The notes under the pieces were generated by a model. The model had not been told where the DNA came from. It worked only from the letters and a program-made list of their open reading frames with translations, and made no database searches. Below are positions 16,797 to 29,342 of a DNA stretch of 64,000 bases, in pieces. Made by a program: the position numbers and the translations under genes. This DNA comes from Actinomyces haliotis (GTDB lineage Bacteria > Actinomycetota > Actinomycetes > Actinomycetales > Actinomycetaceae): assembly GCF_015355765.1 (NCBI RefSeq), contig NZ_JACWNA010000003.1, positions 1-64,000 of the forward strand, written 5' to 3'. Position 1 is the first letter of the stretch, and each line of letters begins with the position of its first letter.

Positions 16797-18601
16797 GCGC
16801 CCTGACCCCCACCGAGCGCCGTGCCCTGCGTCGCGCCGTCCAGCTCCTCGACCTCGACCGCGGCCGCTTCGCCGCCTCCGTCGCCCTCGGCGCCCTCGGG
16901 CTCCTCAGCGCGCTCGGCCTGTCCGGCGTCGCCGCCTGGATGATCGCCCGCGCCTCCCAGATGCCCGACGTCATCGCGCTCGGCGTCGCGCCTGTCATGG
17001 TGCGCCTCTTCGGCATCTCACGGTCCGTGCTGCGCTACTGCGAGCGCCTCGTCTCCCACGACACGGCCCTGCGGGGCATGAACGCCCTGCGCACCCACCT
17101 CTACGAGATCCTCGCCGGCTCGCGCACGGACACCGTCGCGGGCCTGCGCCGCGGCGACGTCCTCGCCCGTGTCGGCGCCGACGTCGACTCCGTCGGCGAC
17201 CTGGTCGTGCGCTCGTACCTCCCGATGGCGGTCGCCGGCAGCGTCGGCCTGCTCACTGCCGTCGGCGTCGGGATCGTCTACTGGCCCGCCGGTCTCATCC
17301 TCGGCCTGTGCCTCCTCCTGTCCGGCGTCGGCGGCCCGCTCATCACGATGCGCTCCGCCCGAGCTGCCGAGCTCGCCCGCCAGGAGCAGGCTACGGACCT
17401 GTCCGCGACGGTCCTGACCGCCCTCGACGGCGGCTCCGAGCTCTCCGTCTCGGGTCGCATGCCCCGCGTCATGGAGTCCCTCGCGGGCGTCGAGCACCAC
17501 CTCGCCACGACTCGCGACCGTGCCGCCCGACCCGCAGCGGCCGCGGCCGCCATCGACGTCCTCGCCATGGGCCTGTCCGTCCTCGGCAGCCTCGTCGTCG
17601 GCGTGCCCGCCGTGACGAGCGGACGCATCGGCGAGGTCTGGCTCGCCGTCATCGTCCTCGTGCCCCTGTCGGCCTTCGAGGCCACGGCCAACCTCGGCCC
17701 CGCCTCGGTCCAGCTCATCAAGTCCGCCGGCGCCGCCGTGCGCATCGTCGAGCTCGTCGACCGGGCCGAGGCCTCCGCCGCGGAGGTCCCCGAGCGCCAG
17801 GAGCTGCCGGCACCCGCAGACGGTGGCCCCCGCCTGCGCGCCCGCGGCCTCGCCGTCGGCTGGCCCGGCGGCCCGGTCGTCGCCGAGGGCATCGACCTCG
17901 ACCTCGCCCCCGGCGACCGCCTCGCCGTCGTCGGTCCCTCGGGCATCGGCAAGACGACCCTCCTGCTCACCCTCGCCGGGCTCCTCGAGCCCAAGGCCGG
18001 CGAGCTGACTCTCGACGGCGTCAGTCCCTGGACCGGTGAGCGCACCGCAGTGGCCGCCCGCGTCACCCTCACGGCCGAGGACGCCCACGTCTTCGACACG
18101 AGCGTCCTGGAGAACCTGCGCGTCGCCCGAGGCGCCCTCGGGGCAGCGGAGGCCACGGAGCTCCTCGAGCGCGCGGGCCTGGGCACCTGGCTCTCCTCCC
18201 TGCCCGGGGGGCTCGACACACCGCTCGGCTTCGACGGCACGACCGTCTCCGGTGGCGAACGGCGCCGTCTCCTCCTGGCCCGGGCGCTCGCCGCTCCGGC
18301 CCCCCTCATGCTGCTCGACGAGCCCGGCGAGCACCTCGACGCCGAGACCGCGGACCGGCTCGTCGGCGACCTCCTCGACGCGGGCCTCGCGCAGGACCCG
18401 ACGGCGCGCCGGGGCGTCCTGCTCGTCACCCACCGGCTCTCCGCCCTCGCCCACGCTGACGAGGTCCTCATGGTCGGCCGCCCGGAGGCGGGACGGCCCG
18501 CCACTGTCCTGCGCCGGGGCTCCCACGCGGACCTCGCCGCCACTGACGCGGGATACCGTTGGTCACTGGAGCAGGAGGAGAACGAGCACCAGGAGGCCTG
18601 A
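16793..18601 (+). CDS. cydC: Thiol reductant ABC exporter, CydC subunit
   Basis: 602 aa half-transporter pairing with CydD. Membrane domain about 15-330, including RLFGISRSVLRYCERLVSHDTALR, which is typical of CydC. ATPase about 350-590 with GPSGIGKTTLLL (Walker A), the signature VSGGERRRLLLARAL, LMLLDEPGEHLD (Walker B) and LLVTHR. The GTG at 16793 overlaps the cydD TGA, giving tight coupling. The following kinase starts three bases after its stop, so all three are likely one transcript. Confidence 0.93.
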   Translation: MSALTPTERRALRRAVQLLDLDRGRFAASVALGALGLLSALGLSGVAAWMIARASQMPDVIALGVAPVMVRLFGISRSVLRYCERLVSHDTALRGMNALRTHLYEILAGSRTDTVAGLRRGDVLARVGADVDSVGDLVVRSYLPMAVAGSVGLLTAVGVGIVYWPAGLILGLCLLLSGVGGPLITMRSARAAELARQEQATDLSATVLTALDGGSELSVSGRMPRVMESLAGVEHHLATTRDRAARPAAAAAAIDVLAMGLSVLGSLVVGVPAVTSGRIGEVWLAVIVLVPLSAFEATANLGPASVQLIKSAGAAVRIVELVDRAEASAAEVPERQELPAPADGGPRLRARGLAVGWPGGPVVAEGIDLDLAPGDRLAVVGPSGIGKTTLLLTLAGLLEPKAGELTLDGVSPWTGERTAVAARVTLTAEDAHVFDTSVLENLRVARGALGAAEATELLERAGLGTWLSSLPGGLDTPLGFDGTTVSGGERRRLLLARALAAPAPLMLLDEPGEHLDAETADRLVGDLLDAGLAQDPTARRGVLLVTHRLSALAHADEVLMVGRPEAGRPATVLRRGSHADLAATDAGYRWSLEQEENEHQEA

Positions 18602-18604
18602 GGC

Positions 18605-20575
18605 ATGCGCCAGCCGAGCGCCACGAGCCGGTCCGCGGAGTCCGGGCAGCGGGGCCCGTCAGCGGGTCCCACCCCCGACGACCCGGCCGGGATCGGCTCC
18701 CTGGCCTACGCCGTCCACGCGGAGCAGCTCGCCTCCACGCGCAGCGCCGCCTCGGGTCCCGCCACGGGGTCGCAGAGCGCCGCCGCGCTCCTCGAGGCGG
18801 CCCTGCGCCTCACGTCATCGCTCGAGGTGCCCGAGGCCCTGCGCCGCCTCGTCTCCTCCGCCTGCTCGATCACGGGGGCCGCCTGGGGCACGATCGCCGT
18901 GCGCCACCAGGCCGACGTCGCCGTCGACCCGTCAGCCCCCTTCTCGGCCGGCTCGGCCACGACCGACACGGACTCCCTCCGCGAGATGCTCGACGGCGCC
19001 GTGCCGGCGGGCCCCGCGGAGGGCGGCGTCGTCATCGCCAACGATCTCGGCACGGCCTCGGCCTTCACCGGCGCCATCGAGGGCGAGGCCTCCGGCTCGC
19101 TCCTGTCCGCCCCGCTCAGGGTCCACGGCCAGGTCTACGGCCGCCTCTACCTGTGCGACAAGGAGGGCGGCTTCGGCCAGGACGACGTCACGACCGTCCT
19201 CACCCTCGCGGAGGCCGCCGCGCTCGCCGTCGAGAACGCCCGCCTGTACCGCGAGGCCCGGGACCGCGAGCAGTGGATGAGCGTCTCCCAGGAGCTCACG
19301 ACGCTCCTGCTCTCGGGCGCTGAGGAGGACGACGCCCTCACGCTCATCGCCCGCCGCGTCCGCGAGGTCGCGCACGCCTCGACGAGCGTCCTCGTCCTGC
19401 CGAGCGTCGGGGACACCTGGGTCTGCGAGATCGCGGACGGCGAGCGCGCCGACGAGCTCGTCGGCGTCCCCTTTCCGCGGGACGGGCGAGCCCTGACCAC
19501 GCTGGACCATCAGTCCGGGTTCGTCGTGCCGTCGCTCCACGCCGCCTGGGGAGCGGATGATCTCAAGGTGCCCGCGCTGTCGGTCTTCGGGCCGGCGCTG
19601 TACGCCCCAATGATCCATCGCGGTCGCGGGGTCGGCGTCATGCTGCTCATGCGTGAGGTCGGTGCCCCCGCCTTCACCGAGAAGGACCTCGAGATCGCCG
19701 AGCTCGTCGCCGGGCAGGCGACGATGGCCTTCGAGCTCGCCGACGCCCAGCACGCCGAGGAGATGGCCACCCTCCTGGACGAGCGCGCACGCATCGGCCG
19801 CGACCTGCACGACCTCGCCATCCAGCAGCTCTTCGCCACGGGAATGCAGATCACTGCTGCGAAGCAGCGCCTGCGGGACCGCGCTCCGGACGAGCCCCTC
19901 GACGTCGACGCCGTGTGCGCCGCGCTGGACTCCTCGCTCGCGGCCGTCGACGACTCCGTGAGCCAGATCCGCTCCATCGTCCGCTCCCTGCGGGACCGCG
20001 ACGAGGACGTGAGCGTCGTCGAGCGCCTCCGGCGCGAGGCCTCCCTGGCACGCACGTCGCTGGGGTACGCACCCTCCCTCATGCTCTCGGTCGACGGGCG
20101 GGACGTCTCGGCCGCTGCGGAGCGGGACGCCGAGGACGAGCTCATCGACGCGGTCGACGCCGCCGTCGACCCCGACGTCGCCGACGACATGGTCGCGGTC
20201 GTCCGCGAGGGGCTGTCCAACATCGCCCGGCACGCGCACGCCTCGTCCGCCACCGTCGACATCCTCCTCACCGGCGTCCTCCCGGGCGGATCGGTCCTCG
20301 CGGACGTCGACGCCGGGGAGGCCGCTGCCGCCACCGACGTGGAGGGCTCCCTCGGTCCGGCCGCGCACCCGGTCGTCGAGGTCGTCTGCCGGGACGACGG
20401 CGTCGGCGTCGACCCCCGCGTGACGCGCCGATCGGGGACGGCGAACATGGCCGAGCGCGCCCGGCGGCACGGAGGAACCTTCGTCATCGGACCGCGTGCC
20501 CACTCGGACGGCGAGCGCCGCGGCACCTGCTTCACCTGGCGGGTACCGCTCGACACCGCCGGCCGCCGAGGCTGA
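18605..20575 (+). CDS. Cytosolic GAF-domain sensor histidine kinase (DevS/NarX-like)
   Basis: 656 aa with no transmembrane segment. Two GAF-type domains (about 55-215 and 230-380) precede a HisKA_3 dimerisation motif, ARIGRDLHDLAIQQLF with phospho-acceptor His402. An HATPase_c domain follows (VREGLSNIARHAHA N-box; CRDDGVGVD G1; RRHGGTFVIG G2). The architecture matches the DevS/DosT redox-hypoxia kinases, but a haem ligand in the first GAF domain cannot be assigned by eye. It begins three bases after cydC, so it is probably co-transcribed with the bd-oxidase assembly exporter and may monitor the same redox or oxygen state. The likely partner regulator converges from the opposite strand at 20668-21321. 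Confidence 0.85.
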   Translation: MRQPSATSRSAESGQRGPSAGPTPDDPAGIGSLAYAVHAEQLASTRSAASGPATGSQSAAALLEAALRLTSSLEVPEALRRLVSSACSITGAAWGTIAVRHQADVAVDPSAPFSAGSATTDTDSLREMLDGAVPAGPAEGGVVIANDLGTASAFTGAIEGEASGSLLSAPLRVHGQVYGRLYLCDKEGGFGQDDVTTVLTLAEAAALAVENARLYREARDREQWMSVSQELTTLLLSGAEEDDALTLIARRVREVAHASTSVLVLPSVGDTWVCEIADGERADELVGVPFPRDGRALTTLDHQSGFVVPSLHAAWGADDLKVPALSVFGPALYAPMIHRGRGVGVMLLMREVGAPAFTEKDLEIAELVAGQATMAFELADAQHAEEMATLLDERARIGRDLHDLAIQQLFATGMQITAAKQRLRDRAPDEPLDVDAVCAALDSSLAAVDDSVSQIRSIVRSLRDRDEDVSVVERLRREASLARTSLGYAPSLMLSVDGRDVSAAAERDAEDELIDAVDAAVDPDVADDMVAVVREGLSNIARHAHASSATVDILLTGVLPGGSVLADVDAGEAAAATDVEGSLGPAAHPVVEVVCRDDGVGVDPRVTRRSGTANMAERARRHGGTFVIGPRAHSDGERRGTCFTWRVPLDTAGRRG

Positions 20576-20610
20576 AGGATGACGGCTCGGGCTGGAGCCG
20601 CAGGATGAGA

Positions 20611-20644
20611 CGAGGGCCTCCACCCCTGCGGGTGGAGACCCTCG
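20611..20644. terminator. Bidirectional hairpin between histidine kinase and response regulator
   Basis: Fifteen-base arms CGAGGGCCTCCACCC / GGGTGGAGACCCTCG with one C-A mismatch and a CTGC loop. It serves two convergent genes. No T-tract on either side. Confidence 0.7.
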
Positions 20645-20667
20645 TCGTGCTCGGGCGTGCGACCGGC

Positions 20668-21321
20668 TCAGCCGTTGCGCCAGCCGGAGGCGCGCTGCCC
20701 GGCGACCCAGGCGGCCACCTGGGTGCGCCGCTGGAGGCCCATCTTGGCCAGGAGCGAAGTGATGTGGTTCTTGACGGTCTTCTCGGCGACGCCGAGGCGC
20801 TCGCCGATCTCGCGGTTGGACAGGCCGTCGCCGATGAGCTCGAGGACCTTGCGCTCCGCGTTCGTGAGGTCGGCGGTGGGGTCGTCGTGGTCGGCGCGAC
20901 GACGCGTCACGGTGCGCTCGTCGAGGAGGACCCGACCCGAGGCGACGGCCTTGACGACGTCGGAGATCTCGGCGCCGTGGACGGTCTTGAGGAGGTAGGC
21001 CCGGGCACCGGCGTCGAGGGCCTCAGCGAGCGCCTCGTCGTCGTCGAAGGAGGTGAGGACGATCGGCAGGGCGTTCGGGACGGAGTCGTGGAGCTCGCGC
21101 ATGAGCTCGATCCCGGTGCCGTCAGGGAGCTGCAGGTCGACGAGGACGACGTCGGGGCGGACGAGCTCGGCCCGGCGAACGGCCTCCGCGCGGGAGCCGG
21201 CCTCAGCCACGACGTCGAGGCCGTCAGCCCGGTCGATGATCTCGGCGATACCGCGGCGGACGATCTCGTGATCGTCCACGATCATGACGCGGACGTTCTC
21301 AGCACTCGTGGGGCTCGGCAT
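20668..21321 (-). CDS. NarL/LuxR-family response regulator
   Basis: 217 aa. The receiver domain (about 9-128) has the acidic pair in MIVDDHE, phospho-acceptor Asp62 in VLVDLQLPDG, and the switch Lys in YLLKTVHG. The LuxR helix-turn-helix (about 150-212) reads LTNAERKVLELIGDGLSNREIGERLGVAEKTVKNHITSLLAKMGL. It resembles DevR/LiaR-type regulators and most likely pairs with the adjacent convergent kinase. The ATG at 21321 stands seven bases after a TACCCT -10, indicating a leaderless transcript. Confidence 0.93.
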   Translation of the reverse strand: MPSPTSAENVRVMIVDDHEIVRRGIAEIIDRADGLDVVAEAGSRAEAVRRAELVRPDVVLVDLQLPDGTGIELMRELHDSVPNALPIVLTSFDDDEALAEALDAGARAYLLKTVHGAEISDVVKAVASGRVLLDERTVTRRRADHDDPTADLTNAERKVLELIGDGLSNREIGERLGVAEKTVKNHITSLLAKMGLQRRTQVAAWVAGQRASGWRNG

Positions 21322-21328
21322 GAGGATG

Positions 21329-21334
21329 AGGGTA
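21329..21334 (-). promoter_or_regulatory. -10 element for leaderless response-regulator gene
   Basis: TACCCT on the minus strand, seven bases before the ATG at 21321. Confidence 0.55.
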
Positions 21335-21461
21335 GCAGCGCCACGGACCTTCGTCACAAATTCGGCGTCCTGACGCCGTTTCGGGACGGGCCGGAAGGCC
21401 GTCCTGCTACTCGGTTGCCAGAGGCGCGCACAGCCCTCTGTGCGGGGCCCGGCCCCGTGGG

Positions 21462-22514
21462 TCAGCGTCGCCGCACGCGAGGTCGGGTCTGGCACCGGGG
21501 GCAGGAGGTGTGGGAACGTGCCGCGATGACCTCGCGGCGCAGCGGGGCCTCGCACCGGAGGCAGGGCTCGCCCGCCCTTCCGTAGACCGCCAGGGAGCGC
21601 GCGAAGTAGCCGGGCGCCCCGTCCGCGTCGACGTAGAGGGCGTCGAAGCTGGTGCCGCCGACGGCCAGGGCCCGCTCCATGACGGCGGCGGTCTCGCTCA
21701 GGAGACGGGACACCACGCGCGGCCCGAGCTCGCAGCCGGCGCGCAGCCCGTGGAGGCGCGCGCCCCACAGTCCCTCGTCGGCGTAGATGTTGCCGACGCC
21801 CGAGACGACGCCCTGATCCATGAGGATCGTCTTGACGGCCCGTCGCGAGGAACGGATCCGGTTGACGACGGCGGCACGGTCGAGCTGCGGGTCGAGGAGG
21901 TCCCGGGCTAGGCCGGTGGCGTCGGCGGGCAGGAGAGGCTCGGGCGATCCCGCTCCCCCGGGCGCGCCGTCCGCGGTCGGCACGAGGTCGGTGAGGTGGA
22001 GGCCGCCGAGCATGCGCTGGTCGACGAGGTCGAGGAGGACGGCATCGCCCGGGTCGCCCGGGAGCGCCGAGAGGTGGAGGCGGACGCGCAGGTGCCGGGG
22101 CCGCTGCGAGAGGTCGCGCACGAGCGTGGGGGCCCGTGTGGCCGAGAGGTCGACGGCGGGCGCCTCCGGGTCGGCGAGGAGGGCGCTGCCGGCGCCGCTG
22201 CCGTCGGGGGCACCGTCTGCGCCGGCAGCCGCCCGGTCCGGGACCGGTGCGGTGCCCCGCACGAGGAGCTGACCGGACATGCCCAGGTGCGCCGACAGGG
22301 CCCTGCCGTCGTCCAGGGGCAGCCACATGCGCTTGCCCCGCCGAACCGCCGCGGTGAGCGTGCGGCCGGTGAGCTCGTCCACGAAGGCCTGGGCGCCGCC
22401 GGCCTGGCGGCGCAGGGGCCGGGCGTCGAGGACCTCGACGCGGTCGACGCGGCGGCCCGTGAGGTGGCGCGCCAGCCCGGCACGGACCGCCTCGACCTCC
22501 GGCAGCTCGGGCAC
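21462..22514 (-). CDS. mutM: Formamidopyrimidine-DNA glycosylase (Fpg/MutM)
   Basis: 350 aa. It excises 8-oxoguanine and FaPy lesions through the N-terminal proline. The start is a GTG giving PELPEVEAVRAGL, so Pro2 and Glu3 are the catalytic pair; this fixes the start at 22514. An H2TH region (LLDPQLDRAAVVNRIRSSRRAVKTILMDQG..SGVGNIYADE) precedes the C-terminal zinc finger CLRC...CPRC. It is about 60-70 residues longer than usual because of a Gly/Ala-rich insertion around residues 90-150. The gene starts seven bases after rnc, as in the actinobacterial mutM-rnc-DUF177 cluster. Confidence 0.95.
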   Translation of the reverse strand: MPELPEVEAVRAGLARHLTGRRVDRVEVLDARPLRRQAGGAQAFVDELTGRTLTAAVRRGKRMWLPLDDGRALSAHLGMSGQLLVRGTAPVPDRAAAGADGAPDGSGAGSALLADPEAPAVDLSATRAPTLVRDLSQRPRHLRVRLHLSALPGDPGDAVLLDLVDQRMLGGLHLTDLVPTADGAPGGAGSPEPLLPADATGLARDLLDPQLDRAAVVNRIRSSRRAVKTILMDQGVVSGVGNIYADEGLWGARLHGLRAGCELGPRVVSRLLSETAAVMERALAVGGTSFDALYVDADGAPGYFARSLAVYGRAGEPCLRCEAPLRREVIAARSHTSCPRCQTRPRVRRR

Positions 22515-22521
22515 GGCGCCC

Positions 22522-23319
22522 TCAGGCCCCGCGCGTGAGGTCGGCGCGCAGCGCCTCGTTGACACCCGGGAGGCTGAGTCCGCCGTCGCCGAGCTCAGCG
22601 AGGATCGTGGCGTAGGCGGCCTCGGCGGCATCGTGCTCCGCGGTCTTCTTCGAGGAGCCGGTGCCCTCGCCCCGCACGGTCCCGTCGACGACGGCTCGGG
22701 CGGTGAAGACGCGCTGGTGGTCCGGGCCGACGCCCTCGACCTCGTAGGAGGGGTTGCCGAGGCGGTGCGCGGCGGCGAGCTCCTGGAGGCTCGTCTTCCA
22801 GTCGAGACCCGCGCCGCGGGTGCGGGCGGCGGTGAGGAAGCGGGCGACGAGCCGCTCGACGACGGCCCGGGAGGGCTCGAGGCCCTGCGTGAGGTAGGTG
22901 GCGCCGATGAGGGCCTCGACCGTGTCGGAGAGGATCGAGTCCTTGTCCCGGCCGCCGGAGAGCGCCTCCCCCTTGCCGAGGTGGATGAACTCTCCCAGGC
23001 CCAGGTCGCGGGCGATCTCGGCGAGGGCCGGCTCGGAGACGGTGGCGGCGCGCATCTTGGCGAGCTGCCCCTCGGGCAGGTCCGGGTTGTCGGTGTAGAG
23101 GCGCTCGGTGACGACGATCTGGAGGACGGCGTCGCCGAGGAACTCGAGGCGCTCGTTGGTGGGCAGGCCGCCGTGCTCGTGCGCGTAGGAGCGGTGGGTG
23201 AGGGCGAGGTCGAGGAGCTCGGGCTCCACGGAGCAGCCCCAGCGGTAGACGAGGACCTCCGTGTCGGTGCGGGCTGGCTCGGCCTCGCGGCGCGCGGACC
23301 TGCGGCTGCTGCTCGCCAT
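22522..23319 (-). CDS. rnc: Ribonuclease III
   Basis: 265 aa double-strand-specific endoribonuclease for rRNA processing. The nuclease domain holds the signature NERLEFLGDAVLQIVV and the second metal-binding block DTVEALIGATYL. A dsRNA-binding domain follows (DWKTSLQELAAA...GTGSSKKTAEHDAAEAAY). The ATG immediately abuts or overlaps the end of the DUF177 gene. rpmF, which commonly separates the two genes, is missing. Confidence 0.97.
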   Translation of the reverse strand: MASSSRRSARREAEPARTDTEVLVYRWGCSVEPELLDLALTHRSYAHEHGGLPTNERLEFLGDAVLQIVVTERLYTDNPDLPEGQLAKMRAATVSEPALAEIARDLGLGEFIHLGKGEALSGGRDKDSILSDTVEALIGATYLTQGLEPSRAVVERLVARFLTAARTRGAGLDWKTSLQELAAAHRLGNPSYEVEGVGPDHQRVFTARAVVDGTVRGEGTGSSKKTAEHDAAEAAYATILAELGDGGLSLPGVNEALRADLTRGA

Positions 23320-23915
23320 CAGGCACGAGCCCCCGCACCCGGCTCGTCGGAGCCGTCACCGTCGTCGGCGGTGCCGGCGTCGCCCTTGAGGAGGCCGGCC
23401 AGGGCGTTCCAGCGCGGGTCGAGGTGGTCGTGGTGGTGGTCGGCCGGAAGGTCGTCGAGGCGCTCGCCGCAGTCGGGGCACAGCCCACGGCAGTCCGGGC
23501 GGCACAGGGGACGGAAGGGCAGGTCGAGGACGAGCGCGTCGCGCAGCGCGGGCTCGAGGTCGATCGTCGTCTCCCCCACGAGGAAGAGGTCCTCGGCCTC
23601 CTCGTCGCCCTCAGCGGCCTGGGCATTGGCGGCCTCGGGCAGGAAGTACATCTCGTCGAAGGAGACGGTGCGGTCGTCATCGAGGTCGCGCAGGCAGCGG
23701 ACGCACTCGCCGTGGACGTGGAGGTCGGCGCGTCCTCGGGCCAGGACGCCGTCGTCGACGGAGACGAGCTGGGCGTCGAGGACGAGCGGGCTGTCCGCCG
23801 GCACGCCGATGACCTCGGTGCCGAGGTCGACCGGGGCGGGCGTCTCGACGTGGACGTCCTTGAAGGAGCCGGCCTTCTGGGGGAGGTCGGCGATGTCGAC
23901 GACGAGTCCGGGCAT
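23319..23915 (-). CDS. DUF177 (YceD-like) protein
   Basis: 198 aa. DUF177 proteins are linked to 23S rRNA or 50S maturation. Typical features: GECVRCL near residue 75, and the Cys cluster RPLCRPDCRGLCPDCG (about 137-152), suggesting a metal site, followed by a His/Asp stretch DHHHDH and the terminal DPRWNAL motif. AGGAGG precedes the ATG. It normally sits upstream of rpmF; here rnc follows directly. Confidence 0.9.
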   Translation of the reverse strand: MPGLVVDIADLPQKAGSFKDVHVETPAPVDLGTEVIGVPADSPLVLDAQLVSVDDGVLARGRADLHVHGECVRCLRDLDDDRTVSFDEMYFLPEAANAQAAEGDEEAEDLFLVGETTIDLEPALRDALVLDLPFRPLCRPDCRGLCPDCGERLDDLPADHHHDHLDPRWNALAGLLKGDAGTADDGDGSDEPGAGARA

Positions 23916-24044
23916 GGGTCCCTCCTGATGGGATCGGTGTGGCTGCGGGGCGGGGCGCCCGTCGGCTCGGGGCCGTCTGCTCGGCCGGGCGGTGCGCCCC
24001 CGCGGTGGTGCGGCACGCGCCCCCCAGGGGCGCGAGCCGGTGTC

Positions 24045-24656
24045 TCAGTCCTGCTGACCGGCGGGATCGACGGACCAGCCCGGGAAGCGGCGCTGGAGGT
24101 CGGGCGAGGGCTGGGCCGGGCGGGCGGCGGAGGCCGCGGAGCCGGAGCCCTGGTCGTCGTGCTCGTCGGTGGTCTCGCGGGTCTCGGTGAGTCGCGGCGC
24201 GAGCGCCTCGCGGCCGTGGCGGACCTGCTCGGCGATCTTGGCGAGCTCCTTCTCGAGGCCCTCGAGGGAGCGGTCGGAGTACTGGTCGGCACCGGCGCGC
24301 AGCCGGGCGGCCTTCTCCTCGGCGTCGGCGACGATGCGGTCGGCGCGCTCGTGGGCGGCGCGGACGACGGCCTCGTTGGAGACGAGGCGGTCGGCCTCCT
24401 CCTGCGCGCGGGCGATGAGGCGGTCGGACTCGGCGCGGCCGTCGGCGACGACGGAGTCGGCACCGGCGACGATGTCCTCCGCGCGGTGGACGGTGTCCGG
24501 GACGGCCTGGCGGGCGCGGTCGATGAGGTCGAGGGCCTCGTCGCGGTTGACGATGGCGGAGGCGCTCATCGGCATGGAGCGCGCGGTGGCGATGAGCTCG
24601 TCGAGCTCGTCGAGGATGGACAGGAGGTCGTCGCCGGCGTCGGGGGTGGTGGTCAC
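24045..24656 (-). CDS. sepIVA: SepIVA-like coiled-coil cell-division protein
   Basis: 203 aa, highly charged. Residues about 60-165 are predicted by eye to form a long coiled coil (heptad-like ESDRLIARAQEEADRLVSNEAVVRAAHERADRIVADAEEKA). The tail is low-complexity and ends RFPGWSVDPAGQQD. Position and character match the DivIVA-type septation factor SepIVA of mycobacteria, which lies beside DUF177 and rnc in the same order. Function is inferred from synteny and the coiled coil rather than a catalytic motif. The GTG start follows AAGGA. Confidence 0.75.
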   Translation of the reverse strand: MTTTPDAGDDLLSILDELDELIATARSMPMSASAIVNRDEALDLIDRARQAVPDTVHRAEDIVAGADSVVADGRAESDRLIARAQEEADRLVSNEAVVRAAHERADRIVADAEEKAARLRAGADQYSDRSLEGLEKELAKIAEQVRHGREALAPRLTETRETTDEHDDQGSGSAASAARPAQPSPDLQRRFPGWSVDPAGQQD

Positions 24657-24703
24657 GAGTGGTCCTTCCGAAGGTGGGGGCTGTGCGGGCTGTGGGCGGG
24701 GCG

Positions 24704-25186
24704 TCAGGCGCCGAGGGTCTCGGTGAGGGCGGTGAGGACGCCGGCGGGAACGAGGCCGGAGACGTCGCCGCCGTGGCGGGCGACGTCCTTGACGAGCGAG
24801 GAGGAGACGTGGGCGTGCGCGGGAGCGGCCACGAGGAAGACCGTCTCCGGAGCGCCGAGGTCGCGGTTGAGGAGGGCCATGGGGACCTCGGCGTCGAGGT
24901 CCGTGCCGGAGCGCAGGCCCTTGACGACGGCGGTGGCGCCGGCCTCGCGGCAGTAGTCGGCGAGGAGACCGGGGACGACGTCGACCCGGGCACCGGGCAG
25001 GTCCGCGAGCGCCTCACGGGCGAGGGCCACGCGGCGCTCGGCGGTGAAGAGGTGGTTGCCGGACTTGGCGGCGTTCTGGGCGACGCCGAGGACGACCTCG
25101 TCGAAGACGCTGAGGGCTCGGCGGACGACGTCGACGTGCCCGAGGGTGATCGGGTCGAAGGTTCCGGGGTACACGGCGAGCGTCAT
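24704..25186 (-). CDS. coaD: Phosphopantetheine adenylyltransferase
   Basis: 160 aa. It adenylates 4'-phosphopantetheine to dephospho-CoA in coenzyme A synthesis. Nucleotidyltransferase motifs: YPGTFDPITLGHVDV (T/HxGH) at the N-terminus, VVKGLRSGTDLDAEVPMALLNR in the middle, and SSSLVKDVARHGGDVSGLVP for the ISSSxVRE-like block. The ATG is seven bases from a TACCCT -10, so it is probably leaderless. Confidence 0.96.
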   Translation of the reverse strand: MTLAVYPGTFDPITLGHVDVVRRALSVFDEVVLGVAQNAAKSGNHLFTAERRVALAREALADLPGARVDVVPGLLADYCREAGATAVVKGLRSGTDLDAEVPMALLNRDLGAPETVFLVAAPAHAHVSSSLVKDVARHGGDVSGLVPAGVLTALTETLGA

Positions 25187-25193
25187 GAGTCCC

Positions 25194-25199
25194 AGGGTA
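25194..25199 (-). promoter_or_regulatory. -10 element for leaderless coaD
   Basis: TACCCT on the minus strand, seven bases before the ATG at 25186. Confidence 0.55.
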
Positions 25200-25288
25200 T
25201 CGACGAGCGAGCCGGGCGTGCCACACGCCGGGCGCGTCGGGCGCAGTGACGCGCGCCGCGAACGCGACCGGCGGCGAGGGACCCGCGC

Positions 25289-29314
<4,026 letters not shown>

Positions 29315-29342
29315 TCACGCGCACAGAGCGCGCCCCGGAGGC

